Origin: Kiritimatiellota bacterium | GTDB taxonomy: Bacteria > Verrucomicrobiota > Kiritimatiellia > JAAZAB01 | Direction: 5' to 3' | Assembly: GCA_008636095.1 (NCBI GenBank) | Contig: VSJD01000035.1 | Span: 1 to 18,029, forward strand | Length of the DNA: 18,029 nt | Part shown: positions 6,804 to 15,563 of the stretch, piece after piece | How the letters are laid out: the number at the start of each line of letters is the position of its first letter | How positions within the stretch are numbered: position 1 is the stretch's first letter | Notes under the pieces: generated by a model | What the model saw: the letters and a program-made list of their open reading frames with translations, nothing else | Databases searched by the model: none | What the model was told of the DNA's origin: nothing | Program-made: the position numbers and the translations under genes

Positions 6804-9800
6804 TCAATCTCCGTTAGCGGAAATTGATGCCTCGATTTTTTTCGGTGCCAGCCGCCAAAGGGCGTTCGTGGTGCAGGCCAAGACCTTGCCCTCATGAACC
6901 CGCAACATGATAGGAGCGAGTGCATTTTCTTCAGGGCATGCATGCGGCGTGTTGCTCAAGGGCTGGCCTCTGGATACTCGTTGCCACGAATAGTACAGTT
7001 CGCCATCCAGAACGGCCACAGCATTCACAGGACGTGACCACCTGTTTATAATTATATCCTGTTCCGACATACCGAAGGAGCTCAGGTCAAAGCCGGTGAG
7101 CGCATTAGAAGCCGGGGCCCAGGCCTTCGCATCCATATCTCTGCCCCCCTGGGGTATGAGGACTATCTCTGACGTCAAGCGCCTGGGCTGGCCTAACGAT
7201 TCAGATGGAAGCGGACTTATAACGGTGAGCCCCGGCACAATGAGGGAGATCCGTTCCGTGTTAAGGTCAAGGGCCATGAGACAAGTATTATGATAACTCA
7301 TGCGGGAATGCACGGGAAACACCAATCGCTGTTTTGCTTCGTCCATATAGAATCCCGAAATGAGATAAGGGCCGCAGTTGTCCAGTGGCGATTTCACCTC
7401 GCTTCTGGCGCCGGCGGCAAGGATCACCGGATGCCTTCCGTCCATGTCACAGCGGATCAGTAGCCCTTCTCGGGTGCTCTCACTGTCAGACAGGTTTCGG
7501 TTGCATCCGAGGTAAAGCCGGCCGTTGGCTTCCTGCGCAGAGACAATGCGGGTTTGCGGTAAAAATACCTCGGAACGAATCACCTGGACAGGTCCGCCTT
7601 CCCGTGGAAAAACAAGGAGCCCCTCCGCCTCCACGAGGCAACATGCCTGTTTCCCGATAGCGATTTCAGAGTTTCCCGGCCTGGATCCCAATTCCGCTTC
7701 AATCGCACTGACCCGTTCGACATCATTGGTTACAACGTTGATCCGGTACAGTTCGTATTTTGAAGGTTTCTGGAATTGACTTATCAGGTAGATCCATTTT
7801 CCGTCCAACTCAGCGCTCCGGATGAAAGCGCCTTGGGGTACTGTAAAGAGGCGATCGGTGCACTGCCACCACGCTGGCGTTTCACGAAGAGGATGCGGCT
7901 TTATATAACCCGGAATATCCCTCTCATATTTCCGGCAATATTGACTATTGAGCTTCTCGGCAAAATAGTCTTTGTCGTTATCAACTCCCCCAAAGCTCCA
8001 CTTCTCTTCATTATAACACATTAACCTTTTCCCTTGCTCCCATTTGAATTCAGGGGCTTTCATTTGAGCATACCCTCGTTCCAGATACTCGCCGGGGTGA
8101 TTGGATCCTTCCCCGTCCCTTTCGTCCAGGAGCAACCACAAATTTGGGGCAAAAACCTTCTTTTTTTCCACCAAAGCACCCAGACGTCGAAGCTCAGAAA
8201 TGGCGATGCGTTTGTGAGGCGAAGAGAACACAGGGCAGGAATACGAAACAATGGAAACCAGATAAGCAACAGCTCCGGGCCCGCGATCGGCTGCCATGTC
8301 TACAGCGGCATGAAAATGATGCTTGAAATTGTCTTCCGCATCCGGAAAAGCGTTGGAGAAAACCAAAGCAAATTCAAAAGCACGGGTGTGCCCCAGCAAG
8401 GCCCCCTTTTCGGCGTAACCCTCGTAATACTGCATCAACCTTCGCTTCCCGATCATTGATAAGTTCGCTACTTTATTGGAATCGATCAGGTAAAGGAATT
8501 CTGTAATCGGGATGCGTGCTTCAAGCCAGACATCGGCGGTTTCGGCCCAAAGGTCGATAAAGTCGCATTTGTCGGCCATGTACACATTGTCGGCGTAGTA
8601 TTCCTCCCACAGGGGCTTATACCGACGGCGCAATTGAGCAAGCTGATCAGCCATGGTCGGGTCAAGAGCGTGTTGGCAAGCAATCAACGTACGCAGTGCC
8701 ATTGCAATCTCACTAAAACTGGGTGGTCTGTACTGCGCTTTCAGCCATCCCTCTCTGAATGTCATGTCCCGATCAAGGAGATTGAGCATCTCAGAATACG
8801 CGTTCGTTTGGGCGAGCCGTATCACCACGCCTTCTATCGCATTGCACAGCATGTTCTGCTTGGGGAGATCAGCCGGCGACAAAGCCACAGCGCTCTCTGC
8901 AACGGTTCTTGCTTCTTCCCACCGATCGTTTGCCATAAGGCGTTTACACTCGGCAATCAATCGGTCTGATTCGCCTTTTCTCGATTCCGTAACCGAAACT
9001 ATATCGTGAAGATGAAGCTCGCTCACGATCGCCCGGCATAGATTAAGCACCAGGCTGGCGATATCCTCGTCCCTGCCGTCAACCGTTACGACAGCCGTGT
9101 TCTTGCGGGTAACGTCTTCCAGCGATGCACGAATGGTGATTCCATCTTCTTGCCGCGTAAGGTCCAGCTCAATGAGCACGGCCGATACCAGCAATCGGTC
9201 GCGACGGTCACCGGTCAATACTGATTCCTTGTTCACACGATCCAGGCGTTTTCGCTCCAACACCGCCACATCCGGCGACCGGAGCAGTTGACGCTCCAAG
9301 ATTGTCCCTATACAGGCCGCAATCCCGCTTCTTTGCGGAGGCAGATCCACGTTTCTGACACTGAGAAGCGAAACGGTACGGCATGGTTTTTTCTCGCTTC
9401 CTCCGCGCCATTTGCCTACAGCGACGGACAACGATACCGTGGCTATCCTTGCCACCTCGTCCATTTGACTCTTCTGAGGCAATGTATCATCACAAAGCCG
9501 AACACCAGTGACCCCATCGAATATCACAAGGGACGTCACCTCGGTGTTTCCGTTGGTCAGGATCTCGTGGTGCAGTTCCGCAAAGATGTCGCATTGGAGC
9601 AATTGGCCGGCTTTCAGAGCGTCATCTGTGGAGAGGAAGCCGGAAAGGGCAAGGTTGTGCTCAGCGAGGATCTTTTGCACGTTGGCGCGGTCAAGGAGAA
9701 CGACACTGCTATCCTTGGACAGCGCCGACTCCATCAGCGCCACGATCACCCCTGCCTGGTCATCCCCGGACGGGCAAAGGGCCAGTCGGGGGTTCGAGGT

Positions 9801-9893
9801 ATCGTTGGTCGAGGGTAACGGTTGCGCGTTTGTAATTCCCATCTCCAAGAGGATCATTAATGAGAATAAAAATCTTGCGTTCCGTGAATTCAT
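6804..9893 (-). CDS. Large exported protein: two CsgG-like modules, helical middle, C-terminal beta-propeller
   Basis: A protein of about 1029 residues from the ATG at 9893. A signal peptide covers about 1-24 and ends near TNAQ. Module 1 (about 35-155) has the CsgG-like signature LLDRANVQKILAEHN, LSG and an LKAGQLL turn. Module 2 (about 172-300) repeats it more weakly around VLERKRLDRV. A TPR-like helical pair (about 305-355) leads into a long helical region to about 680. The last third (about 683-1018) has repeating beta strands such as GKWIYLIS, GRLYLGC, QRLVFPV and GELYYSW, as in a beta-propeller. It shares this plan with the 10030-13392 gene, including SVRNVDL and SPLDN motifs. It is probably periplasmic or outer-membrane-associated. 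An alternative ATG at 9932 would add 13 residues. No clear Shine-Dalgarno at either. Confidence 0.8.
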   Translation of the reverse strand: MNSRNARFLFSLMILLEMGITNAQPLPSTNDTSNPRLALCPSGDDQAGVIVALMESALSKDSSVVLLDRANVQKILAEHNLALSGFLSTDDALKAGQLLQCDIFAELHHEILTNGNTEVTSLVIFDGVTGVRLCDDTLPQKSQMDEVARIATVSLSVAVGKWRGGSEKKPCRTVSLLSVRNVDLPPQRSGIAACIGTILERQLLRSPDVAVLERKRLDRVNKESVLTGDRRDRLLVSAVLIELDLTRQEDGITIRASLEDVTRKNTAVVTVDGRDEDIASLVLNLCRAIVSELHLHDIVSVTESRKGESDRLIAECKRLMANDRWEEARTVAESAVALSPADLPKQNMLCNAIEGVVIRLAQTNAYSEMLNLLDRDMTFREGWLKAQYRPPSFSEIAMALRTLIACQHALDPTMADQLAQLRRRYKPLWEEYYADNVYMADKCDFIDLWAETADVWLEARIPITEFLYLIDSNKVANLSMIGKRRLMQYYEGYAEKGALLGHTRAFEFALVFSNAFPDAEDNFKHHFHAAVDMAADRGPGAVAYLVSIVSYSCPVFSSPHKRIAISELRRLGALVEKKKVFAPNLWLLLDERDGEGSNHPGEYLERGYAQMKAPEFKWEQGKRLMCYNEEKWSFGGVDNDKDYFAEKLNSQYCRKYERDIPGYIKPHPLRETPAWWQCTDRLFTVPQGAFIRSAELDGKWIYLISQFQKPSKYELYRINVVTNDVERVSAIEAELGSRPGNSEIAIGKQACCLVEAEGLLVFPREGGPVQVIRSEVFLPQTRIVSAQEANGRLYLGCNRNLSDSESTREGLLIRCDMDGRHPVILAAGARSEVKSPLDNCGPYLISGFYMDEAKQRLVFPVHSRMSYHNTCLMALDLNTERISLIVPGLTVISPLPSESLGQPRRLTSEIVLIPQGGRDMDAKAWAPASNALTGFDLSSFGMSEQDIIINRWSRPVNAVAVLDGELYYSWQRVSRGQPLSNTPHACPEENALAPIMLRVHEGKVLACTTNALWRLAPKKIEASISANGD

Positions 9894-9971
9894 GATTTTG
9901 AATGTCTGGCGCCGAAATGCAAAGGCACGCATACGGTCCCATTGCCATTGCCTTCAAAAATGATATTCGGG

Positions 9972-10001
9972 CTTATAATCTCAAACCCAATGCGTTATCA
10001 A
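9972..10001 (-). promoter_or_regulatory. Candidate promoter for the 6804-9893 gene
   Basis: On the minus strand TTGATA (9996-10001) and TATAAG (9972-9977) are 18 bases apart, in the 136-base gap between the stop of the preceding gene and the downstream start. The match is moderate and was found by eye. Confidence 0.35.
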
Positions 10002-10029
10002 GATTGGAATCATCAATCGTCCGAAATAG

Positions 10030-13000
10030 TTATTCTAACAAGCCGATTGTATCTTTCCCCCATACGATTAATCCAAAAGAAGAAGCGAACGCTCCAAATG
10101 GCTGAACGCCGCCAAGCAATCTCTCATCATAGACTTTCATAGTTTCGGCGCCATCCCCCTGATTCTTGCTGGCCAGCCCTAACCCTGCTTGATTGATGAG
10201 GAACCAGACCTTGTTATCATAAAACGCCGTGTGATCTATGTATTGAGCCGGGGCGCCACCTGAACTATCATAAAAAGAAGCAAATTGTTTATCATACCGT
10301 ATACAATTTGGATTGCGCATGTAGACTTCACTCAGCCGAGGCGGCCAGGATCCGGCCAATATAATCTGTAAAATTTCTGTTTTTGGGTCAAAAAAGCCAC
10401 ATATGCCTTCACTAAGTCGCAAACCTCCGCTTAAATACCATTCTGTGCCGCCAACGTGTAATTTTTCGCCAACTGAAATAATCTGGGTAAGAGCATCTGT
10501 ATCCATTTCATACTTCCATAATCCGCCCGCCTCTCCACTTGCTATAAAAAAGAGTTTATTCTCATAATTATTAATATCTCTAATCGCGTATGGCGGGCTA
10601 TTGTCAAGCGGGCATTTTCCTTCCCGCGCCCTGCTGTTGGCCAGCATTTTCATCTCTCTGGTGGTTAAATCATATACACCGAATCCGCCTCCATCTTTCC
10701 CCCCAAAACCAAGATACAGTTTATTCCCAAGAACAAAAATGCCGGTGACATTATTCCCAGAAAGTTTTTCTTTGGTTGTAAGTACTTTATAGGCGCAATT
10801 TTTCCCAGGCATTGTTTTTTCTATATCAAAGAAGATTATGCCCGTACCCGGCACTGCCATATAGACAATGTTACTACTAACACTCAAACCTGCAATTTGA
10901 TTAAAACTATCAAAACCCAACCCTTCCCAATAATGATAAATATTAAACATGTTATTGCGTATTTTGAAATACCATCGTTTATTAACTTCTTTCTTGACCG
11001 GATCAACCCTCAATAAAACGCAATCAATATTTTCAGACTGTCTCGTTGTCCCAAGGCATATCCACAATGCATTTTCCTGAAAGGTAATAAAACTTGGAAG
11101 ATAATAATGGCCAGCATTATGTATTTCTTCAGTCTTAATTAGATCATCGTTATATTTATAAAGAATCTTGCATGTTAAGGCTGTTGTACCTGTTTTTGGC
11201 CGCAATTCCGGGTGATTTGCATACAGCCTGGTTAGTCCACCTTCCAAAGCAAATAAATTATTGCTTTTGCCATGACCAAGCACCTTCAACTCATTGACAA
11301 CAGCTATAGTGAGATCTCTGAGATTTTCTTTACGGCCATGTTGAACTATCAGCCGATTAACTAAAACACAACCTGCCCAGAAACTATCAAGGGTAATGTA
11401 GTCATGTTTTTGTATCAGGGGGGTCAATAATTGTTGAAGCGCTTCAAATTGAAACTCTTCCGTCTCAGGCAATCTAATTGAATTAATCGTGCATAATTCA
11501 GCGAAAGTAGCCCGCAGCCATACTTTAACGTCTTCTGGTTCGTCAGGATATTTAAAATCATCAAATATAAAGCTTAAGCAGTTTTCGAGTGTTTCCTCGT
11601 TGGGGTTATGTTTATAATAGGCCAAATGGGCCAGATACAGCAACCAAGTACGCGGCGTTTCAAATTGAACCTCTTTCGGAAATTTACCGGGGAAAGGACA
11701 GGATAACCTCCAAAGATTGTCTCCTAGCCATGCTTTAACGTCTTCCGGTTTGTCAGGATATTTAAAATCATTAATTATGTTTAAACATTTTGCGAGCGTT
11801 TCCTCGCTGGGTTCGTTTTCAAATGAGGCCAAATCCGCCATATACGCAAACCAGACACGATTACTTGATAAATATGGACGGAGCATTTTTCTGAAAGCGG
11901 ACTTTTGTTCTTCCAGACTCCAAGGACAACCTTTATACAAGGGATGATACATGCTTGTCATGACAAAATACAGGGAATCCATTGCCACCCTCAGGGAAAT
12001 ATCACCACGGTCAACAAGTTCCATAACATTGACGATATGCCTGCGATAAATCCCGATCGCATCATCAAGGGATGAGCACACGACCGGCGCCCATTGGGCA
12101 GGCATGAAATGGCGCCACGCTTCTGAGCCTGACTTTGTTGTACTCCAAATTGTTACGCAGAAATCAAAAGCCTCTTTACGAAGCGACTTCATATCAGGAT
12201 TTTCACCTGGTTCCGCCATTCGGTTGCCGATCAAAAAACCCATCAGGTCCGACATGCGCCAATTATCTTCAGGCGAGGTAAATCCCGAGGCATAATTTAA
12301 ACACATCAAATTCATGAACCGCCTGGCATTTTTCTCGTTTAGACTCAGCGCCAATATATCAATAAGCTTTTTTCTTGTTGCCGTTTGGTTTCGGTCAAGG
12401 GCCAATGCCGTCTCCAGCAATGCAATCCCGGCCGGATCATTATGTCCGATCAGCAGCATTCCTTCCCTGCGAAAACGTTCGGCTTCTTTTTTTATATCCC
12501 AACTGCCCTTGGGCGGAGCATCCGCGACTGTTTTGACCAGCCAGACAGCCACCTCTTCTGCCAGCGCCGGCAACTTCTCCGTATTGCCCTTTATTTTAAG
12601 ATCTTCGGCCAACTTGCCATCAACCTGTTTGAGCCGCAGATTCAAACTAAAACCATATTCATCCTTAGTTGAGACTTGCTTCACCTCCCCTTCTAAAAGC
12701 GCCATTGAGCCGAGAAATTTAGTATCAGTCCCTTTGGCGAAAAGCTTTTCTTCCAATACCAGATTAAGGTCTTCTCGCTCTAAAACAATAATCCTTGGTT
12801 CCTGAGAAAGTCTGGAGGAAATAAATCCGGGCAAGCTGATTTCCAGATAGTTTAATGCAGAAGATAGATCAACATTTCTGATGCCCAGAATCCCAACCAG
12901 GATTTCATCCTCCGGCCGGATAAGAAGCTTTGAGGAGGCGGAAGACAGGAGCGGAACAATCTCGTCGGCTATACGGGCGACTGCTTCTCTTTTCCATTCA

Positions 13001-13392
13001 GCTAATGTATCCAAAAGCCTTAATCCATATCTGGTATCTACCAACCGGACGCGCACAAGTTTGGCGTCATCAGATAAGGAAAGAAAGACCAGTCCATCAG
13101 CTCCAAGAAGGTGACCCAACTTTAAGGTGTTTTCTCTATTGACAAACTGAGCGGCTGACAACTCCAGCTCTTTGAGGATGGCATCTATTTCTTTGCGTTC
13201 CACCAGATTGAGATTTGCCTCGCGACTGAGCCTTGCCGTCAAAAGCGCTTCAAGATCCGGAAGCCTCCCTTCCGTTGTGTCTATAACCGCAATAACCGCA
13301 TTGTTGGAAACTCCTGTAGCCTCTGCAGTAATAATATTGGCTTGGCTACATGCAATAAAAAGACAAATAAGAACAGATGTTGAGATTCGCAT
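10030..13392 (-). CDS. Large exported protein: two CsgG-like modules, helical repeats, C-terminal beta-propeller
   Basis: A 1120-residue paralogue of the 6804-9893 protein. The N-terminal signal (about 1-19) has LFIACS, which is close to a lipobox with Cys15, so a lipoprotein is possible. Module 1 (about 32-150) carries LVERKEIDAILKELELS and LKLGHLLGA. Module 2 (about 162-290) carries GIRNVDL and VLEREDLNLVLEE. A TPR-like segment (about 300-345) precedes a helical middle that contains a 70-residue tandem duplication (about 505-645). The last third (about 780-1110) has regularly spaced beta-strand motifs (KLYLGFGG, KLFFIASG, VYMAVPG) as in a propeller. The DNA encoding the C-terminal half is markedly AT-rich compared with the neighbours. 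The ATG at 13392 lacks a good Shine-Dalgarno. It lies downstream of the small CsgG-like gene. Function unknown; an envelope scaffold or sensor is plausible. Confidence 0.82.
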   Translation of the reverse strand: MRISTSVLICLFIACSQANIITAEATGVSNNAVIAVIDTTEGRLPDLEALLTARLSREANLNLVERKEIDAILKELELSAAQFVNRENTLKLGHLLGADGLVFLSLSDDAKLVRVRLVDTRYGLRLLDTLAEWKREAVARIADEIVPLLSSASSKLLIRPEDEILVGILGIRNVDLSSALNYLEISLPGFISSRLSQEPRIIVLEREDLNLVLEEKLFAKGTDTKFLGSMALLEGEVKQVSTKDEYGFSLNLRLKQVDGKLAEDLKIKGNTEKLPALAEEVAVWLVKTVADAPPKGSWDIKKEAERFRREGMLLIGHNDPAGIALLETALALDRNQTATRKKLIDILALSLNEKNARRFMNLMCLNYASGFTSPEDNWRMSDLMGFLIGNRMAEPGENPDMKSLRKEAFDFCVTIWSTTKSGSEAWRHFMPAQWAPVVCSSLDDAIGIYRRHIVNVMELVDRGDISLRVAMDSLYFVMTSMYHPLYKGCPWSLEEQKSAFRKMLRPYLSSNRVWFAYMADLASFENEPSEETLAKCLNIINDFKYPDKPEDVKAWLGDNLWRLSCPFPGKFPKEVQFETPRTWLLYLAHLAYYKHNPNEETLENCLSFIFDDFKYPDEPEDVKVWLRATFAELCTINSIRLPETEEFQFEALQQLLTPLIQKHDYITLDSFWAGCVLVNRLIVQHGRKENLRDLTIAVVNELKVLGHGKSNNLFALEGGLTRLYANHPELRPKTGTTALTCKILYKYNDDLIKTEEIHNAGHYYLPSFITFQENALWICLGTTRQSENIDCVLLRVDPVKKEVNKRWYFKIRNNMFNIYHYWEGLGFDSFNQIAGLSVSSNIVYMAVPGTGIIFFDIEKTMPGKNCAYKVLTTKEKLSGNNVTGIFVLGNKLYLGFGGKDGGGFGVYDLTTREMKMLANSRAREGKCPLDNSPPYAIRDINNYENKLFFIASGEAGGLWKYEMDTDALTQIISVGEKLHVGGTEWYLSGGLRLSEGICGFFDPKTEILQIILAGSWPPRLSEVYMRNPNCIRYDKQFASFYDSSGGAPAQYIDHTAFYDNKVWFLINQAGLGLASKNQGDGAETMKVYDERLLGGVQPFGAFASSFGLIVWGKDTIGLLE
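11521..11780 (-). repeat. In-frame 210-base tandem duplication inside the large gene
   Basis: The block beginning at 11521 (coding for DFKYPDEPEDVKVWL) matches the block beginning at 11731 (DFKYPDKPEDVKAWL) at an offset of exactly 210 bases, or 70 codons. Over the first 41 bases only three differ. The surrounding protein repeats the pattern EETL, Cys-Leu, then DFKYPD, so the unit is about 70 residues and mostly helical. The conserved DNA core suggests recent duplication. Confidence 0.75.
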
Positions 13393-13415
13393 ACTTAACC
13401 GTTAATGTAAATTTC

Positions 13416-13494
13416 TGGTATGGTTCAAAACATACCAGTATAGAGGAACGCATGCGCCATGGCATTAGGCTGTTATCAGTTTTGAACCATGCCA
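13416..13494. repeat. Inverted repeat in the gap upstream of the 10030-13392 gene
   Basis: TGGTATGGTTCAAAAC (13416-13431) and GTTTTGAACCATGCCA (13479-13494) are inverted repeats matching at 15 of 16 positions, with 47 bases between them. A shorter hairpin, CTGGTATG against CATACCAG (13415-13438), overlaps the left arm, so two mutually exclusive foldings are possible. It fills most of the 115-base gap between the small CsgG-like gene and the next gene. It could be a terminator, an attenuator or a small mobile element remnant. Confidence 0.55.
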
Positions 13495-13507
13495 ATTTCT
13501 TATCTTT

Positions 13508-14476
13508 TTATTTTACGAGCTTTGGCAACAGGCGTTCGGCGATGTCGGCGGCGGCTTTCTGAAGCGCGGCTTTGCCGGCAATCTGCTCGGTCAGATCAAC
13601 GACCATGGTGGTCTGGCGGTCTGTGGCAATGATTTTGCCCGTAGCTTGATCAACGGCTTTCACCTCCAGGCGCGCCTTGACGCTGACCAAATTACCATGG
13701 CGCATGGCAAATTCGCTGAAGCCTTCCCCTTCCAGCGTGATGTCGGCTTTCTTGGCATCCCCGGTCTTATCAAGCACCTCGAAACCCGTCTCCTTGCAGA
13801 ACAAAGTCAATTCCGTCTCCACCGCCGGATCGATCGTGGCCTGTCCAACATGGCGCTCACGGACATTAATCGTCATAATAGGCCGTTTGGCATCGCCCAG
13901 TTGCTTTTTCAGGGCGGCTATGCGATCTTCCATTTTAACTTCTTTGGCCACCAGCTTGTCGGCTTCCTTGGTAATAATGTCCGCCACCTGTTTCGCCAAT
14001 TGTTCAACCAAGGGCGCAAGATCGTCGCTCGATTTTCCCTGCACGGACGCGCCCAACACGCGGCTGGTTTCAGTACCGATGATCTTGGCGATCACATAGA
14101 GTGTTTTATCCGCGTCGATCACGGACCCAGTCACTAATATCTTGGCGCCGGTCAATTTGCCGATCTGCACGGCCTGGTCCGGAGTCACGATACCAGAAAG
14201 GTTGAGCTCGTGTTCCTGGAGCGTTTTCTGCAGGTCCGTCCGGTCCACCAAGTACAATGCCGGATTTGCCGCCAGGGACGCGAAAAGAATATCCGCCGCC
14301 TTGGCACCATAGTCCTTGACGCCTGCTCCGCGTTCCTGGAACGTAAAAATAGCTGTCGGATAGACCACAGACGTCTTGTCCGTCTGTGCTTTGGGCTGTT
14401 CCTCCGCGCCTGACGCCATTATGCCGGTCATCATCAACGCCATGGCCATCCCGATAAATCCTTTCCGCTGTTTCAT
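13508..14476 (-). CDS. CsgG-like exported protein, compact form
   Basis: A 322-residue protein. The signal peptide (about 1-24) ends at ASGA. There is no lipobox Cys, unlike curli CsgG, which is an outer-membrane lipoprotein. The CsgG-like domain (about 33-170) has FTFQERG, LVDRTDLQKTLQEHELNLSG, the turn QIGKLTGAKILVTGSV, and YVIAKIIGTETSRVLG. A short charged helical linker (175-195) leads to a second alpha/beta domain (about 198-320) ending in a helix with KAALQKAAADIAERLL. The ATG at 14476 has an AAGGAGG site six bases upstream, which decides the start against the longer open frame. It follows the 14503-15501 gene by 26 bases, so they are probably co-transcribed. It shares module 1 with both downstream large proteins. 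Likely role: an envelope assembly or secretion partner. Confidence 0.85.
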   Translation of the reverse strand: MKQRKGFIGMAMALMMTGIMASGAEEQPKAQTDKTSVVYPTAIFTFQERGAGVKDYGAKAADILFASLAANPALYLVDRTDLQKTLQEHELNLSGIVTPDQAVQIGKLTGAKILVTGSVIDADKTLYVIAKIIGTETSRVLGASVQGKSSDDLAPLVEQLAKQVADIITKEADKLVAKEVKMEDRIAALKKQLGDAKRPIMTINVRERHVGQATIDPAVETELTLFCKETGFEVLDKTGDAKKADITLEGEGFSEFAMRHGNLVSVKARLEVKAVDQATGKIIATDRQTTMVVDLTEQIAGKAALQKAAADIAERLLPKLVK

Positions 14477-14502
14477 AACACGCCTCCTTTTGGTTTGTGA
14501 TT

Positions 14503-15501
14503 CTACTCTTTTCCGAATGTCAGATATTCCAAAATCTTGGTTAAGAGAAATCCAGGCGCGGGACCGGTTTCCCATTTTTCGACAATGGCGAAATGGCACA
14601 GGATAAACATCCCGTGGGGATCATTAAACGACATTTCCAGCCAAGACCAGTTGGCACCGCCTTTTTCCACTTCTCCTACGACCGCGCCGCGCGCGCTTCG
14701 CATCGCCATCGTGCTGAAGGCAATCACGCCATCCGGCGGCCAGGCGACCGCGTCGAGCCGCTTATCCAGCCTGGTGATTATTTCATTGCGATGGAACGTC
14801 ATGCTTCGAGGATCTGGCATTTCACTCTCGCCAGTCCCGGGCAGATTGAAGGTTCCCCTGGACGGCGCCAGGCACAACACCGGCGTCCCCCTGGCGGCGG
14901 CTTTGAGCAATAGACCTGACAGACCCTTAAAGTCATTGAACGATATCCCCTCCCCCACAATGATGATTCCGTCTTTCACCTCGGCCAGCGCTTCAATGTT
15001 AGCCACGCGCTGAAAGGGAATGCCAGCTTTATCAAAAAAGCCCGCGGTTCTCTTTTCAGGATCGAATAACCGAATATCGAGTTTCTTGAGCCATTCCGCG
15101 CGGCCGGCAAAAGGATCTGGCGGAAAAATCCGGATGGTCTTTTCCAGTGTTGCCGCCGCTTCCAATGCGCCATTTTCAAGCACCGACACTGACAACATCG
15201 TGTTTAGAATAACTCCGTCCTTCACCTCCGGCACGGGAAGGATAATTTCCACGTTCTCCGGCCGGTTGGGCACCAAGCTGACCTCGCGCTCCTGCCGCAC
15301 GATGGTTTTGCCGCCCGCCGCGTAGCGCCAGACTACGCGCCCCTGGGTCGCTTCCCGGTTGTTGATTACTACATGAAAAACCGCTTCCTTGCCTCCGAAA
15401 ACGTCGTTCCAAGGTTCTTGAATGACTAGGGACAGCTTAGGAGCGGCTTGTATCGCGGTGCATACCAGCAAGAATCCCATCATCAGACGGAGCGCAGTCA
15501 T
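14503..15501 (-). CDS. Uncharacterised exported protein, beta-sandwich plus alpha/beta domain
   Basis: A 332-residue protein of unknown function. The signal peptide (about 1-19) ends at IQA. Residues about 22-130 look like an Ig-like beta-sandwich (alternating hydrophobic strands, as in CARDB-type or sugar-hydrolase accessory domains). Residues about 135-250 look like a Rossmann or GATase-like alpha/beta fold (DIRLFDP, DGIIIVGEG, GTPVLCLAPS). No catalytic triad could be assigned. The C-terminal part contains GMFILCHF. The ATG at 15501 has only a weak GAGCGG site. It is the first gene of the CsgG-like cluster and lies 26 bases before the compact CsgG-like gene, suggesting a functional link. 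Confidence 0.75.
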   Translation of the reverse strand: MTALRLMMGFLLVCTAIQAAPKLSLVIQEPWNDVFGGKEAVFHVVINNREATQGRVVWRYAAGGKTIVRQEREVSLVPNRPENVEIILPVPEVKDGVILNTMLSVSVLENGALEAAATLEKTIRIFPPDPFAGRAEWLKKLDIRLFDPEKRTAGFFDKAGIPFQRVANIEALAEVKDGIIIVGEGISFNDFKGLSGLLLKAAARGTPVLCLAPSRGTFNLPGTGESEMPDPRSMTFHRNEIITRLDKRLDAVAWPPDGVIAFSTMAMRSARGAVVGEVEKGGANWSWLEMSFNDPHGMFILCHFAIVEKWETGPAPGFLLTKILEYLTFGKE

Positions 15502-15529
15502 GTTATGAATTCCGCTCGGGTTTCATATT

Positions 15530-15551
15530 GCCACAGCGGTGACACCGTGGC
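15530..15551 (-). repeat. Hairpin upstream of the 14503-15501 gene
   Basis: GCCAC and GTGGC close a stem that continues through GGTG against CACC with a 1-base loop and a 3-base bulge. It lies in the gap after fabH and about 29 bases upstream of the ATG at 15501. It has no T run, so it is more likely a leader structure or part of a dispersed repeat than a terminator. Confidence 0.45.
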
Positions 15552-15563
15552 CATCGGAAGAAT

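Noticed and set aside
11521..11780. Direct repeats considered as a CRISPR array
   Set aside because: Only two units, 210 bases apart, in frame within a protein-coding gene.
14477..14599. N-terminal extension of the compact CsgG-like protein
   Set aside because: The extension overlaps the end of the upstream gene and precedes the AAGGAGG site and signal peptide at 14476.
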